From: Diphasiastrum complanatum
Lineage: Eukaryota > Streptophyta > Lycopodiopsida > Lycopodiales > Lycopodiaceae
Direction of reading: 5' to 3'
Assembly: GCA_029204225.1 (NCBI GenBank)
Contig: CM055098.1
Location: 15,832,858 to 15,896,857, forward strand
Length of the DNA stretch: 64,000 bases
The position numbers and the translations under genes are program-made. Each line of letters opens with the position of its first letter. Within the stretch, counting starts at the first letter, position 1. The notes beneath the pieces are model-generated. The model searched no databases. It saw nothing but the letters and a program-made list of their open reading frames with translations, and was not told the origin of the DNA. Positions 54,496-64,000 of the stretch are shown in pieces.

Positions 54496-55599
54496 GACCG
54501 TAGAAGCATCAATGGGACTAGCACATAGCCCAATCAATGATGTAGAAAGGAAAGCTAGAGAAGATACAACCTGACAAAAACTGCTGCCAAAAGGCTAAAA
54601 TCTGCAAAAGATATTTAAAAACTGCCACCAAATAGGAGGCTGGAAAGCCTGCAAAAGATATGTAAAAAGTGCCACTAAAGAGGAGGATAAAAGTTTTTGG
54701 AACTGTTGCCAAAATAGCCACTAAAATTGCCAGCAAATGCATAGGGAATGGGAATGAGCATGGGAACGGGAACGAGAACGGGAAGGGAATGGGAACGCCA
54801 CATCAACATAATGACATATAATAAAAACATATACATCCTTCATCAAATTTTGAAATTTATAGAATTTCGTATATCGAAATTGCACATAACATAAACACTC
54901 CTCCTTTGTATATCTTGTTTTTAGGTCTTAGCAAAAACTGAACACGGTCCCAATCACATCCTCAAGGCTTCCTCCATTTATTTTGTTTTTGAGTCTTTGC
55001 AAAAATTGTGACTAGTCATGTTTCTTCCCAACTAGAGCACACTCGGACCGCGTGGCACGTCTAAACTCTCCATGTTCCCACGATCCCTGGTCACTATGAC
55101 CAGATGTAACAGAGATCCGTTGGAACTGTAGCCATAAATTTGATATTTTTTTTTGTTTGTGGCCGCTAAGTTTAGCAGAGGTACTGCTGCTAACTATCCA
55201 CTGAAGCTGCCACCAAAGATAATGAAAATTAGAGACCAAAAATTTCGGCCAGAAAAGTGCTTTGTTACCAAGTTATGAACACAACATCACTCAATAACTA
55301 CTAATTTATGAAAATAAGAAAACAATTTGTAAGATATTAAATATCAAAGTTGCTTGTTATTTTGGAGATCTCTCTTACTATCAGGTAGAGCTTTAGGCTC
55401 AGATATTTGTGATATTCAGATTATGTTCTCAGGTAGAGAGCCTCATTGTTGTCAATAATGTCTATTGTTTATGATGTGATGCCATATTTGAGGACAAACA
55501 TATGCAAAACCAGTTTTTCATAGTTATTGAGCCAAAATAGAAAGTCACATAAATGCAATGTGGCTCTTGATTGCTTTTTCTTTTGATGATGACTTGCAG
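54496..55599. other. Intron 5, last part: repeats, no gene
   Basis: Contains a 47-base tandem repeat (54602-54693), a GGGAAC/GGGAAT-rich patch (54755-54795) and, at about 55254-55275, the complement of an LTR-end plus primer site like that of Gypsy-6 (GTGCTTTGTTACCAAGTTAT). The latter suggests an eroded element in minus orientation, but no coding part is left. Ends in the acceptor CTTGCAG. Confidence 0.5.
54602..54693. repeat. Tandem repeat, period 47
   Basis: CTGCAAAAGATATTTAAAAA... and CTGCAAAAGATATGTAAAAA..., both continuing ...AGGAGG. Two units, about 85% alike. Confidence 0.8.
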
Positions 55600-55636
55600 G
55601 TATGGTACAATGCGTGATAATGTTATCTCTTTGAAG
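55600..55636 (+). CDS. D-LDH: D-lactate dehydrogenase, exon f (micro-exon)
   Basis: Only 37 bases: one base completing the Arg of exon e, then YGTMRDNVISLK, which directly continues the FAD-binding loop as in the plant enzyme. The acceptor is TTGCAG (55594-55599) and the donor GTTTGG at 55637. It lies between introns of 13.0 and 4.9 kb. Confidence 0.94.
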
Positions 55637-57689
55637 GTTTGGATTCTTTTCAGTGCACAATATCTTGTTTTTCAAGACTATGCTCCTTCATGATTTATTT
55701 ATTTTTTTATAATGTGTAGTAGTAACTAAGAAAGATGCAACAATAATATTCATGCTTGTATGCCTACACTAAGATACAAAAAAGAATGTTTACTTCAAAA
55801 TGTCGATTTTGGACATGTTCAAAACATAAGGCCAAAACTCAATTTCCCAGAACGTTCACTAATTTTTGTTTTGAATTTCTTTTAAACAAAAACAGAATTT
55901 ATACTGTTTCTTTGTGTAAAATTGTTTAGGTAATTTGTAAAAAAATTTCTACTGCTATTTAGGTTTTTTTTAAGGCGATTTAGTTTTATTGAATTTTTTT
56001 TCCTTAAAAATAAATAACGATACGGACAGCGGAACGCTGACTGTTGCAGTAGATCGCGATCTGCTGCAACAATGTCCTAATGTTACCAAGGACCAAGAGG
56101 CCACATCACACGTTCTACTAACAAATAATAATAGATAATGATTGGAAACATTGCCTTATAGAGTTCACTAATGGCCTCTAACTCTCCCTCCTCAAAAGGA
56201 CATAGTTCTCAGTGTTGACATAGAAAAGTGCTCTTTGTTGTAGGATTGTAGGAGGATAATACCATTAGGAGGTAGATACTTGTGAAGTATTAGCAAAAGT
56301 GCTTGGCTGCAGAAGAAGAAATAGAAAAGAGGGGACATAATACCAGGAAATCGTATACCATAGGAGCCCCAAATGTCTATACCGATGAGGGAGTGGAACA
56401 ATAGAGCTCTAACAATCATATTGATGGCCATCAATCCTATGTTGGGATTAGACTAAAGATATTGAGGCAACACTGAAGCCATGAGTGTCAATCAACTATA
56501 ATCTGCGTGTTACACAGATGAATATACCGATATCTGCCTTATTGAGAATGGAATTATGGAATACAAAGAATATCATTGACATGGAATCAAATGTTTTAAT
56601 CATGCAATTAAAACTTGTTGGAAAACTAATGAAGGATGATACTCTTGTGTTTTATGCTAGTTTTTATTATGCTTGCAAAAGATATGGTGTGTTTACAACT
56701 ATGCCTTTACTAAGATCTTGGTGGGAAGCTTATTTTTTTAGGCATTTTAGGTAGGGATAAACTATAGGTAAGCCAGATTGTTGAGGTCAAAGGTAACCAG
56801 AATTAACACTTATAGGCGAAAAGGAGCAGCTCTCATCTTGTCTAGGATTGAAAAGCCAAAAAGTTTCTACTTTTTCATAAAAAATCTCTTTTCTTTGTTT
56901 GAAGGCTATAGTGCATCATTCTAAGTTATTCTTGTTGCTAAGATTGGCTGTAGGGTTGCTAGGGAGAGAGTGATACCATATTCTCAAGCTTCTTTACGCA
57001 TAGGTGGTCACCATGAGCATTCATGTTGTTGGTGTGCATGAGGCATTTTGCATTAGGTGTAGGGTTTAAAGTAGGTGTTAGGTGTCCATTGGCATTACGG
57101 TTCAGGTCTTAGGGAGCTTTAGGGTTGTTTTAGCTCCCTTTTTCCACTTATCCACTTTCCAGCGAGTTTTTGACCTTTTCTTATAGTGTGTTAAGGGTTT
57201 CTATAGCCATGCCTATTGCGAGACGACGTGTGTGGGCGGAGGTGAATCTCATGGAGGGAGACACCATAGTTTTTACAAGTTCTGGTGCACGCAAAGGGCG
57301 TGGCTTGTTTCGTGGTGCTACCTTTTGCATCATGACGACGAGGATTTGAGCACACTTGCTTGGTTTGACTAGGCCAAATGGGCGGACCATGGGCATTGCC
57401 CTTTTTGCACCTGAGCAAGAGCTCCTACTGAGCACATATGGAGGAGCAGCAGCGACTAGACCCAGAGTACAAATTGGTGGGCAGTTAGGTTCTATTGGCA
57501 CAGGTTCAAGGGCTAGTAGTAGCGGTGCACCTTCTGGCATAGGGCCATCGAGACCAGAGGGTGTAGCACATGCATGCTTCGAGTTTATTGGCCACAACCA
57601 CATGCACCTACACAAGACAGGGTGGGTAGATATAGACAGACCATAGTGCCTACAAGCTAGCAGCAGACACACCATGAGCCGGCCACTAG
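55637..57689. other. Intron 6, first part, mostly unassigned
   Basis: Contains a 30-base near-perfect palindrome (56042-56071) and open frames at 56485-56754 (+) and 57356-57646 (+) without a recognised match. The latter could be the N-terminal part of the hAT transposase that follows at 57690, but no zinc-finger residues are clear. Confidence 0.4.
56042..56071. repeat. 30-bp palindrome
   Basis: TGTTGCAGT-AGATCGCGATCT-GCTGCAACA: the arms pair completely except for one T/G pair, and the centre AGATCGCGATCT is a perfect palindrome. Confidence 0.85.
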
Positions 57690-58203
57690 ACTTACACACT
57701 AGTTTTTACACAGTGGATGCCTTGTATTTGCCTTGGCTGACAACACCATCTTCCATGACATGATGAGGGAAATTGTAGCTTGTGATGCCACTTGGGACCC
57801 TCGCACGCAAGGCTCTTCATGCTTGCCATTTGAGAGAGAAGAATGCATGCATCACGAGAGAGCTTAGCCCCATACGACATGCCTAGGCGACATATGGTTG
57901 CTCTATTTTATCGGATGGGTGGACTGATATTAGGCATAGGCCTATTATCAACATCTTGGTTTCATGTCCACTAGGCTTTGTATTTCTCACGGGTGTGGAT
58001 GCTTCCTAAGCTGGCACTGTTGAATTGGGAGAGTTCATCTATGAGCATATATGTGCAGTAGTCATCGAGATGGGGCCGCAACATTTAGTGCATGTGATCA
58101 TCGGCAATGCCAACAATTGTGTGGCTATGGGTGAGCTTCTGGAGAGAGACTATCCTACTATCATGTGGACCCCTAGCACATTGCATCGATCTCTTGATGC
58201 ATG
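57690..58203 (+). pseudogene. hAT transposase remnant (DUF659 domain)
   Basis: The + strand encodes, with stops and a shift, the segment before the domain (HACHLREKNACITRELSPIR), then DGWTDIRHRPIINILVSCPL, GFVFLTGVDAS, GEFIYEHICAVVIEMGPQHL, VHVIIGNANNCVAMGELLER and YPTIMWTPSTLHRSLD. These fit the DUF659 domain of plant hAT-superfamily transposases (SDGWTD, V...NA.NC...G, P.I.WTPC..H). The Cys of the final TPC motif is Ser. The catalytic C-terminal half is not present; LINE sequence begins soon after. Confidence 0.82.
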
Positions 58204-58246
58204 ACATAGGAGGCCTTCCCTAGGTTTCCACGATCACATCCAGTGC

Positions 58247-59165
58247 CAAGCATCATTGGGGTGAAGCAGGGCTGTTCTCTTTCACCGGTTCTTTTTGGAT
58301 TATATATTGATGAGCTAGAGAGAGCCACAGCGTAGCGAATCTAGTTGTAAACTTGGCGATATTTTGATTGACATTCTTCTTTATGTTGATGATGTGGTAC
58401 TAGTCTCCCCGACTAGAGAGGGATTGCAAAGGCAATTGGATTGCTTATAGGGATTTTGTACTCGATGGGGATTGGGGATGAACATTGCAAACTCTCGATG
58501 GATAGACCCTAGACAGAGTTTTTTCATACATGTACTTGGGGATACTCCTCTCTGGTCCTACATTCAGCATGTGATAGGCAGCTACCACTCGACTTGGGAA
58601 GGGGCATGCCTCCCTTGTTCAGCTAGAGCGATTTTGCTTTCAGAAGTCCATTCAAGATGCTCGAAGTAAGTGTAGACTTCTTTATCCTCTCTGGTCCTAC
58701 ATTCAGCATGTGATAGGCAATAGAGACATGGTGTATCGGTCTTTCCTCCCCAAGTTTGTTGTTCCACCTATATAGATAGATGCAACTTTCTAGCGTATTG
58801 CATATAGTCAGAGAGTTCAGGCACTTCCAGATGAGAGATATACACATATAGCACTTGCTTCTTTACGTTATCTTCATGATCAGGGTTACAGGCTATCATG
58901 GTTTTTTCAGGCATCCCACTTCCTCCATGAGTCATTTGGTATCTCTCCATTAGAGCTTCCCTCGGGGTTTATATCCGACACTTTTTATATCGGGCATATC
59001 TTGACTCTACATGGAGACGACAGCTGGGGGTTAAACCTGACTATTACTAGACTCATTTCATTGAGCTATACATAGCAGGGTTCCCAGTTTTGCCACAGTA
59101 CTTGGACTATGAATTGTCACACAGCCTCAGATTTACATTGGGCCAGCTATGTGTATCATCACATA
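58247..59165 (+). pseudogene. CT-family LINE, RT remnant on + strand
   Basis: Starts abruptly with GVKQGCSLSPVLFGLYIDEL and LLYVDDVVLVSPTREGLQRQ (YVDD box), closest to LINE-2. Then FCTRWGLGMNI, TRLGKGHASLVQLERF-like residues and the thumb region (RIAYSQRVQALPDERYTHIA, then SQASHFLHESFGISPLELPS). Several stops. A 31-base block of 58545-58575 is repeated at 58685-58716. It ends within the region that precedes the Cys/His knuckle (LRFTLGQLCVSSH), with no 3' UTR or tail. Confidence 0.85.
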
Positions 59166-59985
59166 TTCACGCAACTTCTTCAATTCACCTTCTGATGAAA
59201 CTCGATCTCGTCTTCTTTCTTGTGTAGGCTCAGGTGCAAATGCTTGGCGTGTTGTGCATCCTGTTATTCCACTCTTGCGTCTTCCTTTTGAATTGTTTGT
59301 TACTGCTCTTTGAGTTAGTTTGACACTTTCTTTTCCAGAACTATTGGATTTGACAAAATGTTCGTGTGGTCACCCTCTTGATTTTTGCGGTACAAATCTT
59401 ATGCGTTGCCCTTCTAGTGGAGATCACGTTGCGACTCATGATTCCATCCGTGAAGTAGTTGCACCAATATTTGGCCCTTATAGCTACTAGCCAATTTAAA
59501 GTTGAGGCATTTGGCCCTTCTAGCTACTAGCCAACTTCTATCTTGCTAAACTTTTAAATTCCGAAATAGGTGAACATGATTGTGGCTTTCATGTTGTTTG
59601 GATGCAACACACATGTTGCTTGTGTCTGATTCACAGTCATCTCATTGTTGGGTTGACCTTGTTCTCATTTGAAGTTGTGTGCATGCTTATCGACAAACTT
59701 CCACCATGCAAGGTGGGTTTATTGTCATCGTGCTCTTGGAGAAGATTTTATTCCTTTCCGCTTTGGAAACATATGGGTGCTTGCATAAGAAATTCGATGA
59801 TTTTGTGTACTTGTGCAAGGTTCATAGAGAAACTTTGGGTACATGGTGCGTCACTTTTATCTATCACGACATCCTACTACTGTCAATGAGTTTCTACCAC
59901 TTTAAAACGTCCTCAAGCACTTGCAATACTTTGACGTGCAGTGGTTGTAGGAATAGCTGCTTCATAGCTTCCTAGACTACCTAAT
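59166..59985 (+). pseudogene. C-terminal domain of another RT family, degenerate
   Basis: Frame 1 reads SPSDETRSRLLSCVGSGANA and WRVVHPVIPLLRLPFELFVT, then after a stop CSCGHPLDFCGTNLMRCPSS and GDHVATHDSIREVV: a zinc-ribbon type C-C-G...D..G....C...G...ATHD..R. At 59740-59820 comes LSALETYGCLHKKFDDF. As I recall, these modules follow the RT in a separate group of plant retrotransposon proteins, not in the CT-tailed LINEs, so this is a foreign piece joined to the previous one. Confidence 0.6.
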
Positions 59986-60077
59986 ATTGTGACTATCTTA
60001 TCTAGTGATTTGCATCAAGCAATAGGCTTTGATATTGCGACTGTCTTATCTAGTGATTTGCATCAAGCAATAGGCTG
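59984..60077. repeat. Tandem duplication, period 48
   Basis: ATATTGTGACTATCTTATC... and ATATTGCGACTGTCTTATC..., both ending ...CAAGCAATAGGCT. Two changes between units. Confidence 0.9.
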
Positions 60078-60571
60078 AGTAGCTACATTGTTAGGTTTTT
60101 GCTTTGCTATGGTTGCATTACAACATCTCAATTTGTTTGATGGCCTTTACTTTGTGCATGCACTCTTTTGTACTATGATGGGTTTTCTTGCCTTTAACTA
60201 ATGAAAGCATGACGTTTCTTCTACACATTAGTGTCATGTTGGTTTTATGGTGTTAGGGTTTAGGGTTTACACAACCAAGATCTCCTATACATGATCGCCT
60301 TTTATTATACTTCTCAATGTGCGTGCATGATTTATTTTTCTACTTTAATGCTTGAAATCCATAAAATAGAAAAAAAGAAAGGTCAACAGATTGGGATTAA
60401 CCAAAACACACAACCTGTGCATATTGACCTGCAATCCTTGTCTGTTTTGGAATTGTAAGAACCAAATATGACATAGTTGCTTCAAATGCATCTCCTGGAT
60501 CAGGATCTTGTAGCAAGTATGATTAAGAACAATGTATGTTTATTTTATGTGATCTAGTCTTGCTTTAACAG

Positions 60572-60633
60572 GTAGTGCTTGCTAGTGGTGATGTGGTGAA
60601 GACAGCCTCCCGTGCACGTAAGAGTGCTGCTGG
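60572..60633 (+). CDS. D-LDH: D-lactate dehydrogenase, exon g
   Basis: 62 bases encoding VVLASGDVVKTASRARKSAA plus two bases of a Gly codon. The family reads VVLPNGDVVKTASRARKSAAG here. The acceptor is TTTAACAG (60571) and the donor GTCAGT at 60634. The next residues of the family (YDLTRL) are not found in the last 3.4 kb, so the following exon is beyond the window. Confidence 0.93.
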
Positions 60634-61964
60634 GTCAGTAATCTACCACTTGAACTTTAATTGTGAGATTAAGGCATGGTAAAATTCAGTACAATGATAG
60701 GCATGGTAATTGTGCATCTACGTAAAATTTCCTAGCCAAAATGTCATTTTTTGACTAAAAGGAATACTTAATGTGCTTGATTAGTCTTTTCTTCTACATT
60801 AAGTTTTACTATTTGAACTTGGTGCACTTGTGAATTTTGCATGTGACATATCATAATGATCAACGTAACCTAGTAGTGAGTATCACATTTGATTGGTATA
60901 GCCACAAAGTTGTGTAGAGCGACAAAAGAAAACTCTCGAGGACATAGGTTGCTCCTTGGAGGATCTTATAGGAATTGCCATGTTTCCTTTTGGACAATGT
61001 CACTTGAATTTTTTATTTTTTGTTAAACCTTAACCCTAGAAATACAAAGTCATTATTCTTAAAGAGTTTTCTCTCATTGTGCTTCGAGTTATGGTTCTTG
61101 TAACCCTAGCAATGCCTTCTCATGTCACAATGTCACAATGTTCACTTTATGTTCGGAAGGTAAGTACAAGAGAGTAATAATCACAACATGTCTTTTGCTC
61201 ATCTCCACCCAACCAAGAAAAAATAGGAATTATGAGGCATCCCTCACAGGGCTCACACATTTATTCCCTTATGATTTCCTAGCGCTGACCCTGCCAAACA
61301 CATGGTGCATGCAACCCATCCCCTGACTTATTCTTGGCAATACTTGGACACATAGGCATGACATACAAGAGTTATTTAAAATTGTCTTGACAAATATCAA
61401 TCATGTGTCTATTAGATGTCACACACTCACTACATATAAAGTTATCCTTTTTTACCGACCAACTCCTACGTTTAAGGCAATTAACCCAACATGTTGGTTT
61501 TGTACTTGCATTGAACTTATAAGCATGTCGTGATAGATAGGGTACGTATCCATTTATTGAAAAAGAACTTTTTTATAAATGCATGCTTTTAGCATTTTCG
61601 CTTTTACAATTGGTGAATAGGTACTCACAATAATCAACAAAGATAAATGAAGACGAAACATGAGGTGGAGAGAAGAAAGCATCTTGGGTGTAGTAGATCT
61701 TTCCCAAAGGCTTTAACTTCATTTGTATCTCTTTGATACAAACATAGTTGAGTCATAAAGCAGTTTATGCAAATCTAGCATCCATCTTTCCTTGATAGGT
61801 TTGTAGATCGTCCAAAAAGAGATGAATCCTAAGAGTTAGGCAAGTTTTGGACATGTAGTTTGGGCCTTTGATGACATTTTGTGACTCCCCATTAGACTTT
61901 AATGTCTTGAGGGCAAAGGAGATATTTTGTTTAGTCGTGATAGGTTAATATCTAGTAGTTGTTT
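60634..61964. other. Start of intron 7, no gene seen
   Basis: AT-rich; short open frames only (for example 61138-61326) and no known repeats. Confidence 0.4.
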
Positions 61965-62215
61965 TTGTTTGGTTATGGAGACGTTTATATGCTCCTTTCA
62001 GTATTTATCACACTTGAGATGTACTTACTTGGTTTTAAATGCCTTTTGGCTTTAAAAAACGTTAACAAAGCAGGACAGGATTGGATGATAGTGTCATACC
62101 CCACTCATGACTTTTAGCAGTATACATGCTCCCACATGTTTCATATATCATCACATCTATTTCAGTTCATAGCTTTAGATTTGTTATTTATGTTACCGTT
62201 TTGGAGACGTTTGAG
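61965..62215 (+). mobile_element. Two LINE 3' UTR pieces in tandem, + strand
   Basis: The first piece (to about 62071) matches the last bases of the LINE-2/LINE-6 3' UTR, including ATGCCTTTTGGC and a degenerate AACGTTAACAAAGC box, but has no CT tail. The second (about 62080-62215) matches the complement of 18020-18200 in LINE-6, that is, the region that should lie before the first piece. The order shows two truncated copies side by side. Confidence 0.7.
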
Positions 62216-62229
62216 GATATCAATAAAAA

Positions 62230-63077
62230 TACACCTACGAATTAACCCAGGTATGGACAAAATGTATCGTTCATCATCTGTCAAAATATTGTAGATGCAT
62301 TTGCTAACTCAAAAGGAAGCAATAAAAACTCATAATGACTGAGAACCTCGGCCAAAACCTAGTCTTTTACACACCACTAAATCTGAGGATATCTGGTTCT
62401 GAGATTCGTTTTTGTGAAGTATTTAGCTCCACCTAATCGAGCCACCAAATCATCCATTATGGGCAATGGATATTTGTTTTTATTAGTTACTTTGTTCAAC
62501 TCCTTGTAATCCACGCACATTTGAAAGCCTCTATCTCTTTTTAACTTTCAGAAGAACAAGAGCACCAAGGTGATTCACTGGGCTGATAATGATCCATCTT
62601 AAGATAATTTTCCATTTGATTAGTAATATCTATCTCCCTTCCAAGAAAACCGATATGGCTGTCTAGAGATAGGGTGACTAATCCTGTGATCTACTGACCA
62701 AGAAGGTGGTAAGTTTCGAATCGATACTCTTTGTCACCATTTTGCAATTAATGAATTTCTTATAGTAATTTGAATTGTCAGCAAATGATTTTCATGAATT
62801 CTTCCCACGTAGTGGGTTTTGGTTACAAATCACGCCACCATGACGAAGTCTTCCCATGGAAAAACAAAACCACGCTCTCGATCTTTTTCTCTTCAAGAAT
62901 TCCATGTAGACTAAAATAACTGGTCCACTTGGTCAACCAATCATCTACCACCTCAAGCTTCTTCCCCTTCTTGTCGATTGTTCATTTCATTAAGTGTCGC
63001 ACTCAACTCTCCTAGCAAATCTATAAGTAGGTCAGCATAAGAACAGTTTCCTTAAGACTTGCGTTATCCTCGGCCAT
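62230..63077 (-). pseudogene. Gypsy gag-RT remnant, minus strand
   Basis: A gag start (MAEDNASLKETVL) at 63077, then WNSLKRKRSRAWFC-type gag residues near 62880. The RT part at 62560-62230 has GFQMCVDYKELNKVTNKNKY, PLPIMDDLVARLGGAKYFTK and eroded later motifs. Most of the middle is missing. Belongs to a further Gypsy lineage, in intron 7. Confidence 0.75.
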
Positions 63078-63601
63078 TAGTGATCACCTAAAACTAGAAA
63101 TTGCTTCAATGAGTTGACAGATTCAAAATCTTCAACCAAATTGAAGATAATTGTGACCTGATAAACCGACTGATTCTCAGTAAGGTCATCCACTTTACAA
63201 GCCAATCTCATTTTAATCAATAACCAACAGAGTTGACAATCAAAACAAATACAATTCTTTAAAAATTTTACGCAATTAGGATTTGAATTTCGTTCAATAT
63301 CGACCAAAACTATGAAAATCGTTTCCTATCATCGAATTTTCAGTTTCATTGCTGCCAATCAATCCATATCGAATTGATTTTGAAACGTCCGACATGCATA
63401 AAAATCAAAATTCAGTAATAAAATCAATTTTTTTAAGTAAATTGCCTAATTAAACCTAAAAATATTTTTGAGCTGCTTTTTATCAAAATTTGGTTCAAAA
63501 TGAAAATCAAGCTAATTGGTTACATTCTACTGCAATGGCCACTGGCTAGTGGCTAGTAATTAGCAAACTAAGCATGATAACATAGCAAAGCAAGTAGTAA
63601 A
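63078..63601. other. Intron 7, no gene seen
   Basis: AT-rich sequence without recognised coding or repeats; possibly the leader of the preceding Gypsy element. Confidence 0.35.
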
Positions 63602-64000
63602 TCAAATGTCCTCAAGTGGTATGACAACATCTGCATCCTCAACATCATCCTGTAAATCAACATCTTCCTCATCCTCATCAAGATCCTTAGGCTCAGCAGG
63701 AACAGATGAAGAAGCATGAGAGGAAGTGGAAGCCATACCCATCTCGATATCCCTAGCAGCCTGGCTAATACCCTGTATCTCCAAGCCCTCTTCTACGTCG
63801 GCTCTCTTAGCCTTAAGCACCAACAATCGGTCCTTGTCTCGCTCCCCCTCGACTTGTTGCAAAGTTAGTTTTATCTTCTCAAACCCTCGTGCCTTGATCT
63901 TAGCAAGGACACGAAGGTTGAAATGCACCATGTCAAGTGTGGATGGCTTCAACCTATTTCTCCTCTTGGTATGAATCAAGAAGAAGGTATTCCAATTTCT
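63602..64000 (-). pseudogene. hAT transposase C-terminus, partial at window edge
   Basis: The minus-strand frame enters from the window edge with RNWNTFFLIHTKRRNRLK and continues VHFNLRVLAKIKARGFEK, the end of the hAT C-terminal dimerisation region (W..F..IH.KRRNRL....D...VH.NLRL). An acidic tail (DEDEEDVDLQDDVEDADVV) closes the protein with a stop at 63602. The sequence is open over the visible part; whether the rest is intact cannot be told. It could belong to the same superfamily as 57690-58203. Confidence 0.78.

Noticed and set aside
57181-57699. 172-residue minus-strand protein
   Set aside because: It lies opposite the hAT-related region, has no family resemblance and no supporting features.
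60640-64000. Next D-LDH exon (YDLTRL...)
   Set aside because: I looked for it on the + strand and found no match, so it should lie beyond the window.

Overview
This is nuclear DNA from a vascular plant with a large, transposon-rich genome. The only host gene I can see is mitochondrial D-lactate dehydrogenase (D-LDH, cytochrome type). It lies on the + strand as seven small coding exons (about 521 coding bases in all) between positions 699 and 60633. The exons have correct AG/GT borders, compatible phases, no stops, and give a continuous stretch of about 173 residues of the FAD-binding half of the enzyme. The introns measure about 2.5, 12.6, 0.16, 26.2, 13.0 and 4.9 kb; the gene runs off both ends of the window. 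Very long introns filled with retroelements suggest a gymnosperm, fern or lycophyte more than a compact angiosperm, but the sequence alone does not settle this.

Almost everything else is transposon sequence inside these introns. 699-3355: two exons and a Copia gag remnant. 3773-4784: a nested MITE-like pair whose inner member is missing from a second copy at 16801. 5340-14640: four non-LTR elements (LINE-1 to LINE-4), all on the minus strand and joined tail-to-head. 15918-16287: two D-LDH exons. 17017-22092: four more LINEs (LINE-5 to LINE-8), arranged the same way. 22093-42262: Ty3/Gypsy elements nested in each other, including one almost intact 6.3 kb copy (22958-29274) with a 5-bp target duplication inside the chromodomain of an older element. 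42531: exon. 44100-48560: an old LINE and a Copia element. 48806-54495: a Gypsy element with unusual LTR ends. 55600: exon. 57690-59985: a hAT transposase remnant fused to LINE remnants. 60572: exon. 61965-64000: LINE 3' ends, a Gypsy remnant and the C-terminus of another hAT transposase.

The most interesting system is the LINE family. These elements encode an L1-like ORF1 protein, an APE endonuclease and a reverse transcriptase with a C-terminal Cys/His knuckle, but they end in (CT)n or (CTTT)n instead of poly(A). Just before the tail, each copy has a short hairpin whose stem sequence differs between subfamilies while pairing is kept, followed by a conserved GACATTAATAAAG-like box. The copies sit head-to-tail with CT tracts at every junction. 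I infer that they target CT/GA microsatellites, including the tails of their own relatives.
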